Below are positions 1 through 5,320 of a DNA stretch of 5,320 nt, one piece after another. The stretch comes from Deltaproteobacteria bacterium. Its GTDB lineage: Bacteria; Desulfobacterota; DSM-4660; Desulfatiglandales; Desulfatiglandaceae. Within the stretch, counting starts at the first letter, position 1. Each line of letters opens with the position of its first letter. The stretch is from assembly GCA_021159825.1 (NCBI GenBank), contig JAGHDR010000396.1, forward strand, positions 1 to 5,320. Direction: 5' to 3'. A program made the translations under genes and the position numbers. The notes under the pieces were generated by a model that did not search any database, was not told the origin of the DNA, and worked only from the letters and a program-made list of their open reading frames with translations.

Positions 1-114
1 CACCTGCCATCACGCCTTGAAGACGAACAAAAGTTCTGCACGATATGCGTATATTATTTTCTTCCAGTTCCCTTAGATGAAAAAATTGTAAAAATCATGA
101 ACGAAGAAAGATGA
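1..114 (+). CDS. C-terminal end of an unidentified upstream protein (5' partial)
   Basis: The window opens inside a reading frame that gives 37 residues and ends at TGA 112-114. I do not recognise the family. The visible tail contains DEQKFCTICVYYF, with a CxxC pair at visible residues 13 and 16 that could bind a metal or be redox active, and then a hydrophobic and charged stretch, PVPLDEKIVKIMNEER. The amino acid mix looks protein-like. One other frame also stays open to about base 77, but its translation is less convincing. The start lies outside the window, so neither the length nor the function can be judged. The next gene begins 168 bases downstream behind its own candidate promoter, so the two need not share a transcript. 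The claim that this is a real coding end rests on only 37 codons. Confidence 0.5.
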   Translation, partial: HLPSRLEDEQKFCTICVYYFLPVPLDEKIVKIMNEER

Positions 115-191
115 GCAACATGTCCCCGGGGGAAAATTCCCGCAATAAACGCTGAACAGGAATACAATCTCTTCCATTTCTTTGTAATACC

Positions 192-220
192 TTGACATTA
201 AAGCCTGCATGTCCTAGTTT
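192..220 (+). promoter_or_regulatory. Candidate sigma-70-type promoter for the flavin oxidoreductase gene
   Basis: A perfect -35 hexamer, TTGACA at 192-197, is followed after exactly 17 bases by TAGTTT at 215-220. This matches TATAAT at its three most conserved positions: the first T, the second A and the last T. Transcription would start near 227, leaving a leader of about 56 bases before the GTG at 283. If this is the promoter, the in-frame TTG at 220 cannot be the translation start, because it lies within the -10 box. This was identified by eye only. Confidence 0.45.
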
Positions 221-266
221 TGCTTGGCTTCAGAAAGCGTCGATCTCTGTCCGGATTTTCAATATT

Positions 267-272
267 AAGGAG
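267..272 (+). promoter_or_regulatory. Ribosome binding site that decides the GTG start at 283
   Basis: AAGGAG at 267-272 is a strong Shine-Dalgarno sequence with 10 bases between it and GTG 283-285. That spacing is slightly long but workable. The competing in-frame ATG at 382 has no comparable purine-rich site in the 20 bases before it. The site therefore favours the longer product, even though family similarity only begins near the ATG at 382. Confidence 0.55.
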
Positions 273-282
273 AACCATAACC

Positions 283-1746
283 GTGGATTTCGTTAAAAAC
301 GCTGGGGTTAAGCTCCCAACAACACTCTTCAACAATATAGAATGGCCCAAATTCCGAATTCCTAAAATTGGCTGGTCCACAATGCCCAAATTGAGAATCG
401 GTGACGTTGTCTCAAAGCTGCCGGTCATACAGGGTGGAATGGGGGTTGGCATATCCCTTTCAGGCTTGGCCTCAGCGGTCGCCGATGAAGGGGGCATAGG
501 TGTTATCGCCGCCAATTCCATCGGCATGCTTGATCCTGATTATTACGCAAAAAACAGGGACGCCAATGCCATCGCCCTTAGAAGGGAAATCAGAAAGACG
601 AGAGAGAAAACCTCCGGCATTATCGGCGTCAACATCATGGTGGCCGTCAATGATTTCCAATCCCTTTTAAGGGTCGCCATCGAAGAAAAAGTGGATCTGG
701 TATTCCTGGGAGCCGGACTCCCCATAAAAGGGATTCCTGTTGAAGATCTCCGATCAGCGGGAGTTAAGGTGGTCCCTATCGTGAGTTCTGCAAGGGCCGC
801 AGGCCTTATTTTCAGATCTTGGGTAAAAAGATACGCAGACATCCCCGACGCGGTTGTTGTGGAGGGGCCGATGGCAGGCGGTCACCTGGGATTTAAAGAG
901 GATCAGATCAATGATCCCGATTTCGCCCTTGAGAATATCCTGCCCGAAACAGTTGCCGAGATAAAGAAATACGAGGATGAATGGCGCAGAACCATTCCTG
1001 TAATCGCTGCGGGAGGCATTTATACGGGCGCTGATATATACAATATCTTTAAGCTTGGAGCAAGGGCCGTCCAGTTGGGGACAAGATTCGTGGCAACCCA
1101 TGAATGTGACGCGGATATCAGGTTCAAAGAATCCTATATCTCATGCAGGAAGGATGACATAGAAATCATCAAGAGTCCCGTTGGCATGCCCGGCAGGGCC
1201 ATTAAGAACACGTTCCTGAAGGACGTGGCGTCCGGTAAAAAACAGTCCCGCAAGTGTGTCTGGCAGTGCCTTAAGAGCTGTGATATAAAAACCGCCCCCT
1301 ACTGCCTCACCCTGGCGCTCGATAATGCCGGAAAAGGAATCCTGGATAAAGGATTTGCCTTCTGCGGAAGCAATGCCTACAGGGTCGATAAGATAATATC
1401 GGTAAGGGAACTGCTTAAGGAACTCAAGGAGCAATACCTCTGCACCAGAGAGAAGAGCATTTGCAGTCTGCGGGGTGAATATGAAAGGGCCATTGAAAGG
1501 CTCGTCGCCTTTAAAGAAGAGTACCTGACCGGATTGAAAGAGGGCCTGAATTCTCTCCGGGATGGATATGAAAGGGGTATGGAAAAAAGGGGTATGTTTC
1601 GCGAAGAGCTTTTGAAAAATATGGATACTTCCTTAAGGGATGAATACCGAAACGCCTTTGAAAAAGCGAATCTGCTCAAACAAGAGCTTATAGAATTTTC
1701 TCAGCGATATTCATTGCAAAACAGGTTGGAGCCGGAGAGCGCTTGA
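283..1746 (+). CDS. FMN-dependent nitronate monooxygenase/YrpB-family oxidoreductase with a C-terminal helical repeat tail
   Basis: The 487-residue product is a TIM-barrel flavoprotein of the nitronate monooxygenase (2-nitropropane dioxygenase) and FabK-like superfamily, probably cytoplasmic. Family hallmarks are QGGMG (50-54), GVNIMVAV (115-122), EGPMAGGHLGF (194-204), where His201 aligns with the catalytic histidine of nitronate monooxygenases, PVIAAGGI (239-246) and LGARAVQLGTRF (258-269) for FMN phosphate binding. Next comes GMPGRAI and a cysteine cluster, C325-x3-C329-x3-C333-x7-C341, followed by FCGSNAYRV (360-368), as in a subgroup I associate with anaerobes. Residues from about 387 to the end form a charged helical tail with three repeats, absent from ordinary members. 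GTG 283 was chosen for its AAGGAG site; ATG 382 is the alternative, giving 454 residues and matching where the family usually begins. The true substrate is unknown: nitronate oxidation, enoyl reduction or another flavin reaction are all possible. About 25 of 34 arginine codons are AGA or AGG, unlike the downstream genes. Confidence 0.9.
   Translation: MDFVKNAGVKLPTTLFNNIEWPKFRIPKIGWSTMPKLRIGDVVSKLPVIQGGMGVGISLSGLASAVADEGGIGVIAANSIGMLDPDYYAKNRDANAIALRREIRKTREKTSGIIGVNIMVAVNDFQSLLRVAIEEKVDLVFLGAGLPIKGIPVEDLRSAGVKVVPIVSSARAAGLIFRSWVKRYADIPDAVVVEGPMAGGHLGFKEDQINDPDFALENILPETVAEIKKYEDEWRRTIPVIAAGGIYTGADIYNIFKLGARAVQLGTRFVATHECDADIRFKESYISCRKDDIEIIKSPVGMPGRAIKNTFLKDVASGKKQSRKCVWQCLKSCDIKTAPYCLTLALDNAGKGILDKGFAFCGSNAYRVDKIISVRELLKELKEQYLCTREKSICSLRGEYERAIERLVAFKEEYLTGLKEGLNSLRDGYERGMEKRGMFREELLKNMDTSLRDEYRNAFEKANLLKQELIEFSQRYSLQNRLEPESA
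1465..1707 (+). repeat. Three degenerate tandem repeats in the oxidoreductase C-terminus
   Basis: The encoded units begin at Ser395 (SLRGEYERAIE), Ser424 (SLRDGYERGMEK) and Ser450 (SLRDEYRNAFEK). Each continues into a second charged half: FKEEYLTGLKEGL, FREELLKNMDT and LKQELIEFSQR. Unit lengths are 29, 26 and 26 residues. The shared pattern is roughly S-L-R-[GD]-x-Y-[ER]-x-x-x-E-[RK], followed by hydrophobic positions spaced about 3-4 apart, as expected for amphipathic helices or a coiled coil. The DNA is diverged between units, so this is an old protein-level repeat and not a recent DNA duplication. Confidence 0.7.
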
Positions 1747-1806
1747 GACCTCCTTTTAGCTGAAACTTCGATCATCTATTCTTCGACTTTTTTCTTTTCA
1801 AGGTTC

Positions 1807-1836
1807 TTGACAGCGCCCACGTCTTCCGCATAGCGC
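1807..1836 (+). promoter_or_regulatory. Weak candidate promoter upstream of yhaO
   Basis: TTGACA at 1807-1812 is a perfect -35 hexamer. The sequences at suitable distance are poor -10 boxes: CATAGC at 1829 with a 16-base spacer, or TAGCGC at 1831 with an 18-base spacer. The position, about 70 bases before yhaO, is reasonable. A second -10-like TATAGT at 1890-1895 has no good -35 partner. This is a tentative call. Confidence 0.22.
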
Positions 1837-1839
1837 TGT
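1810..1839. repeat. 7-base inverted repeat in the gap before yhaO
   Basis: ACAGCGC at 1810-1816 and GCGCTGT at 1833-1839 are exact reverse complements separated by 16 bases. One arm overlaps the TTGACA box at 1807-1812, so a dimeric regulator bound here could affect transcription of yhaO. It could also fold as a weak RNA hairpin, but no T-run follows, so it does not look like an intrinsic terminator. The symmetry is exact; any function is inference. Confidence 0.35.
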
Positions 1840-1906
1840 GAAAGGATCTCCCCGCCACTGCCATGAAAATATTGAATTCCTTTTGAAGATATAGTAGAGA
1901 AAAACC

Positions 1907-3178
1907 ATGTTTCGATTCATTCATGCGGCGGATATCCACCTGGACAGCCCGTTAAGGGGTCTGGAAAGCTATGAAGACGCCCCCGTGGATGAAATCCGAA
2001 ATGCCACCCGCCGGGCCTTTGACAACCTGGTAACCCTTGCCATTGAAGAGGAGGTCCGTTTTGTGCTTCTGGCCGGGGACCTCTACGACGGAGACTGGAA
2101 GGATTATAACACGGGGCTCTTTTTCACCGAGCGGATGGGACGTCTGAAACGGCACAACATTTCCGTGTTCATGGTATCGGGCAACCACGACGCCGCCAGC
2201 CGCATTTCCCCACATCTTCACCCTCCGGATAACGTAATAACCCTCTCCACCCGCAAGCCGGAGACCATCCTGCTGGAAGACATCGGCGCAACCATCAACG
2301 GGCAGGGATATGCTTCCAGGGTGGTCACCGAAAACCTGGCACAACGTTACCCCCAATACCATCCCGGCTACTTTAACATCGGGCTGCTTCACACGGCCTT
2401 AAACGGCAGAGAAGGGCATGAACCCTACGCTCCCTGCACTTTGGACGACCTTAAATCCAAGGGGTATGACTACTGGGCACTGGGGCATATTCATCAACGG
2501 GAGGTGGTCTCTAAAGATCCCTGGGTCCTTTTTCCCGGCAACCTTCAGGGACGACATATTCGGGAAACCGGGTCCAAAGGGGCATCGCTCATCACGGTGG
2601 AAAACGGTCAGGTCACCGACGTGACGCACCATGAACTGGACGTTCTCAGGTTTTGTATGGCCCGCGTGGACCTGACCCATTGCAACACCATCGATGCGGT
2701 TCATGATCCGGTCCGTCAGGCACTGGAGGCCATACAGTCACAATCAGATGGGCGCATCCTGGCCGTTCGGCTGGAGCTCACAGGCAAAAGCCCGCTTCAT
2801 GCCCATCTTCTTTCCGATGCCGCCCGCCTTACGGAATCCTTTCGCAGCGTTACGGCGGGACTGGGGAATATGTGGCTGGAAAAGGTCCTTTTCAAAACCA
2901 TGGCGGAGGGTCGCCTTCAGGGAATACCCGGTAAAGAAACACCGCTTCACGAAATGATGGCGGCGGTGGATCAACTGAAATGGGACCCGGAGCACACGCA
3001 AGATCCCCTTTCCCTGCAAATCCCCGACATCGCAGCGCTCAAAAACAAACTGCCCCCTGACCTTCTGGGAGGCGACGATCCGTTACTTCCGAACCACCCG
3101 GAGGGAATCACAGCGCTCCTCAATGATGTCAAGGCGCTCCTGACCGCCCGGCTGAGCCAGCGGGGGAACTTGCCATGA
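1907..3178 (+). CDS. yhaO: YhaO-family metallophosphoesterase, SbcD/Mre11-like DNA nuclease
   Basis: This 423-residue protein has the complete calcineurin-like (Mre11/SbcD) two-metal active site: HAADIHLDSP with Asp9 and His11, AGDLYD with Asp58, SGNHD with Asn93 and His94, LLHT with His162, and GHIH with His194 and His196. FPGNLQGRH (209-217) is typical of YhaO proteins, as is the HAADIHLDSPLRGL opening. Residues from about 240 onward correspond to the capping and C-terminal region, which in this family would contact the partner ATPase. By analogy with Mre11 and SbcD it should be a Mn-dependent DNA nuclease working on ends or hairpins in the cytoplasm; activity is inferred, not shown. The start at ATG 1907 is fixed by the motif eight codons later, although the ribosome site is weak (AGAGA at 1896-1900). 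Its TGA overlaps the ATG of yhaN. Arginine codons are mostly CGN, in contrast to the upstream gene. Confidence 0.92.
   Translation: MFRFIHAADIHLDSPLRGLESYEDAPVDEIRNATRRAFDNLVTLAIEEEVRFVLLAGDLYDGDWKDYNTGLFFTERMGRLKRHNISVFMVSGNHDAASRISPHLHPPDNVITLSTRKPETILLEDIGATINGQGYASRVVTENLAQRYPQYHPGYFNIGLLHTALNGREGHEPYAPCTLDDLKSKGYDYWALGHIHQREVVSKDPWVLFPGNLQGRHIRETGSKGASLITVENGQVTDVTHHELDVLRFCMARVDLTHCNTIDAVHDPVRQALEAIQSQSDGRILAVRLELTGKSPLHAHLLSDAARLTESFRSVTAGLGNMWLEKVLFKTMAEGRLQGIPGKETPLHEMMAAVDQLKWDPEHTQDPLSLQIPDIAALKNKLPPDLLGGDDPLLPNHPEGITALLNDVKALLTARLSQRGNLP
3162..3178 (+). promoter_or_regulatory. yhaN ribosome site and ATGA start/stop overlap
   Basis: GGGGGA at 3162-3167 lies seven bases before ATG 3175-3177, inside the last codons of yhaO. 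The yhaN start and yhaO stop share ATGA (3175-3178). This arrangement usually gives translational coupling and helps keep two subunits of one complex in proportion, so it supports a shared transcript and a physical partnership. Confidence 0.7.
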
Positions 3179-5320
3179 GGATCAAACGGCTCGACCTGAT
3201 CGCCTTTGGCCCATTCACGGATCAGACCCTGGTTTTCGATTCAAAAGACCCCGGCCTGACCATCATATTCGGTCCCAACGAAGCGGGCAAGAGCAGTTCC
3301 CTGAGAGCCCTCAAATCTCTTCTGTACGGGATCCCCGAACGAACCCCCGACAACTTCCTGCATCCCAATGACCAACTCCTCCTGGGCGGCAGCCTGGAAG
3401 CCGATGACGGAGAACAACTCACTTTTTTGCGTCGAAAAAGACGAAAAACCTGCCTGTTTGACGCTCATGACAACCCCCTTGGCCCCGAAGCCCTGTCGCC
3501 CTTTATTCGGGGTATCGCTCAGGATGAGTTTGAAACCCTTTACGGCATCGATCACGAAGCCCTGGTACGGGGGGGGCGGGACATCCTGGCCCAGAAAGGC
3601 GAAGTGGGTCAGGCCCTTTTTTCGGCAGGGGCCGGCATCTCATCCCTCAGGGAAGTTCTGAGCACCCTGAACGACGAAGCGGATCAACTCTTCAGGCCCC
3701 GGGCTTCCACCCGCGACATCAATCGGGCCCTTGCCGACTACAAAAAACTTTTAAAAGACATGCGTACCGCGACCCTCTCCGGACAAGAGTGGATGAGGGT
3801 GGAACAGGACCTTCGAAAGGCCGAAGCGGAACTGGTGAAGGTTGAACAAAAAAGGAAAGAAACGGATGTTGAGCGGCGGCAGATGGAACGTTTGAAGCAG
3901 GCCCTACCCCAACTGACATTGCGCCGACAACACCTGGATCATCTGCAAAGCTTAGGTGAAACCACCCCCCTTCCCGATGACTTTACCAAACGAAGAAAAA
4001 AAGCAACAAATGGCCTGCAGAAAGCCCAACAAACCCGAAACACCGCCCTGCACCGGCTGTCGTCACTCAGGGAAAAACAGGGGAGCGTATCGTTTCATCC
4101 GGCCCTTCTGGATGAAGGCGAATGGATTGAAGCGCTCTACCAGAAACTGGGCAGCCACCGGAAAGCCATGAAGGACCGTCCCCGGCTGGAAGGAATGCGC
4201 ATCGGCTGCAAGCGCGAAGCCGCCGCCCTTCTCAGGCAGCTCCCCACGGACCTGCCCCTGGAACAGTTAGAGCGTCTGCGGCCTTTTCTGGGGAAACGAA
4301 AGGCCATTCAAACCCTGACCTCAAAATACGAAGCCCTGAAACAGAGCAAAGAGCAGCACCGGCAACAACGCCGCCGTCTGGATGACGCACTTACGGAACT
4401 CGACCGTGCTCTTGCGCAAATGCCCCCCTCCCCCAATACCGACGAACTTCTCCAGGCCGTAAAACCGGCTCGAAAATCAGGGGATTTGGACAGCCAGCTG
4501 CTTGAAAATACGAGATTGCACGAAACCCGGGAAACACAACTCTTAGAAGAAGTATCACAACTGGGACTCTGGACTGGAAATCTTAAAAAAGTCTGCAAAC
4601 TCCCCCTCCCCCTTAGAGAAACCATCCTTCGATTTGACGAAAATTTTCGAGCCTGCACAGAAAAGCGGCACGCAGCTGAAAAAGAGCACAAAAACCTGGT
4701 GGCGGCACGCGGCCGAATCACAGGTGACATCAGGGAGATCGAGTATTCGGGTGAGGTGCCCACCGAAACGGAGCTGGAACAGATTCGAAAGAGACGGGAT
4801 GCTCAATGGCAGTTGCTGAGAAGACATTGGCTGCAAGGGGAGAATATTACCCTTGAAAGCCGTTCATTTACTGAAAATAACGACCTGCCGGATGTCTATG
4901 AAAGCCATTGTCAAATGGCGGACCATCTGTCGGACCGGCTACGCCGGGAAGCAGACCGGGCCCATAAATTTGCCGCACTCAAGGCGGATCAGCTTGCCAA
5001 CCGGGAAGCAACGGAAACGGTCCACGAAAACCTGGAAAAGTACACTGCTGAATCTGCCGCCATTTCCAGAAAGTGGGACCTGCTCTGGCAACCCTGCGGC
5101 ATTGGGCCCCTCCCCCCCAAAGAAATGCTGGACTGGTCCGCCAAATTCGAAAAAGTCCGGTTCGGCGCCATGGCGTTGAACAAAATTGAGGGAGACATCA
5201 ACACACAAAAAACCCAAAGAGAAAAACTGCGAAATGGGCTTCTGACGGCTTCAAAAAATCTTAAAAACACCCAAACATTCCGGGATGAAACCTTGGAACC
5301 GGTTCTCATATTCTGCGAAA
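3175..5320 (+). CDS. yhaN: YhaN-family SbcC/Rad50-like ATPase, 3' partial
   Basis: The frame is open from ATG 3175 to the window end, giving 715 residues with no stop. The N-terminal ABC-type ATPase half includes Walker A GPNEAGKSS (33-41) after a short beta-strand opening (MRIKRLDLIAFGPF). The segment IAQDEFETLYGIDHEAL (114-130) is a Q-loop-like region, followed by GEVGQALFSAGAG (142-154) and LFRPRASTRDIN (172-183), all characteristic of YhaN. A long charged helical region follows, with family landmarks LPQLTLRRQHLDHLQSLG (244-261), QWQLLRRHW (544-552), DRLRREADR (587-595) and a WxxxW near 634-638. Signature motif, Walker B and D-loop should lie beyond the edge, since full members are, from memory, around 950-1,200 residues. 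No CxxC zinc hook occurs in the visible part. It should pair with YhaO as the ATP-driven clamp of a Mre11-Rad50-like complex on DNA. Arginine codons are mostly CGN. Confidence 0.9.
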   Translation, partial: MRIKRLDLIAFGPFTDQTLVFDSKDPGLTIIFGPNEAGKSSSLRALKSLLYGIPERTPDNFLHPNDQLLLGGSLEADDGEQLTFLRRKRRKTCLFDAHDNPLGPEALSPFIRGIAQDEFETLYGIDHEALVRGGRDILAQKGEVGQALFSAGAGISSLREVLSTLNDEADQLFRPRASTRDINRALADYKKLLKDMRTATLSGQEWMRVEQDLRKAEAELVKVEQKRKETDVERRQMERLKQALPQLTLRRQHLDHLQSLGETTPLPDDFTKRRKKATNGLQKAQQTRNTALHRLSSLREKQGSVSFHPALLDEGEWIEALYQKLGSHRKAMKDRPRLEGMRIGCKREAAALLRQLPTDLPLEQLERLRPFLGKRKAIQTLTSKYEALKQSKEQHRQQRRRLDDALTELDRALAQMPPSPNTDELLQAVKPARKSGDLDSQLLENTRLHETRETQLLEEVSQLGLWTGNLKKVCKLPLPLRETILRFDENFRACTEKRHAAEKEHKNLVAARGRITGDIREIEYSGEVPTETELEQIRKRRDAQWQLLRRHWLQGENITLESRSFTENNDLPDVYESHCQMADHLSDRLRREADRAHKFAALKADQLANREATETVHENLEKYTAESAAISRKWDLLWQPCGIGPLPPKEMLDWSAKFEKVRFGAMALNKIEGDINTQKTQREKLRNGLLTASKNLKNTQTFRDETLEPVLIFCE

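Noticed and set aside
123..143. GC-rich symmetric stretch (TCCCCGGGGGA, and GGGAAAATTCCC) after the upstream partial gene as a terminator
   Set aside because: The first palindrome has no room for a loop, the second gives only about four pairs, and no T-run follows. It is too weak to call.
198..1679. Several - strand open readings of about 60-115 codons opposite the oxidoreductase gene
   Set aside because: They lie entirely opposite a strongly supported gene, show no recognisable motifs, and overlap each other in different frames, as expected for antisense shadows.
1733..1757. GGAG...CTCC followed by TTTT at the end of the oxidoreductase gene as an intrinsic terminator
   Set aside because: Only a four-base stem with a 12-base loop forms, and the T tract is four bases, so it is unlikely to terminate by itself.
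1747..1758. AAAGGAGGT on the - strand, a perfect Shine-Dalgarno sequence
   Set aside because: No ATG, GTG or TTG start lies at a suitable distance downstream on that strand, so there is no gene for it to serve.
1952..2704. Two - strand open readings of 146 and 101 codons, and a short + strand one at 2418-2624, within yhaO
   Set aside because: yhaO has all its active-site motifs in its own frame. The others have no motif and are explained by the codon bias of yhaO.
3222..5309. Many short open readings on both strands within yhaN, including a - strand one of 151 codons at 4308-4763
   Set aside because: The yhaN frame is open for 715 codons with clear family motifs throughout. The alternatives are serine- and arginine-rich or otherwise low-quality translations.
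1907..5320. YhaO/YhaN as a new antiphage defence system
   Set aside because: Both fit a widespread housekeeping-type family pair, and no toxin, methylase, integrase or other defence gene is visible next to them. The context does not support the stronger claim.

Overview
The window holds five things, all read on the + strand. They are the 3' tail of an unidentified gene, a complete FMN-dependent oxidoreductase of the nitronate monooxygenase (2-nitropropane dioxygenase, YrpB) type, a 160-base intergenic gap, a complete Mre11/SbcD-type metallophosphoesterase of the YhaO family, and the first 715 codons of its partner ATPase of the YhaN (SbcC/Rad50-like) family, which runs off the right edge. No rRNA, tRNA, CRISPR array, insertion sequence or integrase was seen.

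Organism: bacterial, moderately GC-rich. The oxidoreductase is the subtype with a C-terminal cysteine-rich segment, which I associate with anaerobes such as Desulfobacterota and clostridia. The YhaO/YhaN pair resembles proteobacterial and desulfobacterial versions. I lean towards a Desulfobacterota-like anaerobe, but this is only an impression from protein style.

Layout: bases 1-114 encode the last 37 residues of an upstream protein with a CxxC motif. Bases 115-282 are a leader with a plausible sigma-70-type promoter (TTGACA, 17-base spacer, TAGTTT) and an AAGGAG ribosome site ahead of a GTG start at 283. The oxidoreductase (283-1746) has the full TIM-barrel flavin signature, a four-cysteine cluster, and an unusual C-terminal tail of about 100 residues containing three related charged helical repeats. 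Bases 1747-1906 are noncoding on the + strand; they contain a 7-base inverted repeat overlapping a TTGACA box, and a 46-codon open reading on the - strand without a useful start. yhaO (1907-3178) and yhaN (3175 onward) overlap by the four bases ATGA and are almost certainly cotranscribed and translationally coupled.

Function: YhaO and YhaN are expected to form a nuclease-ATPase complex analogous to Mre11-Rad50/SbcCD, acting on DNA ends or structures. The oxidoreductase is probably a separate transcription unit. It lies on the same strand, but it is separated by 160 bases and differs sharply in arginine codon choice (mostly AGA/AGG, against mostly CGN in yhaO). The least ordinary feature is the repeat tail on the flavin enzyme. 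I did not find convincing evidence of a new multi-gene system.
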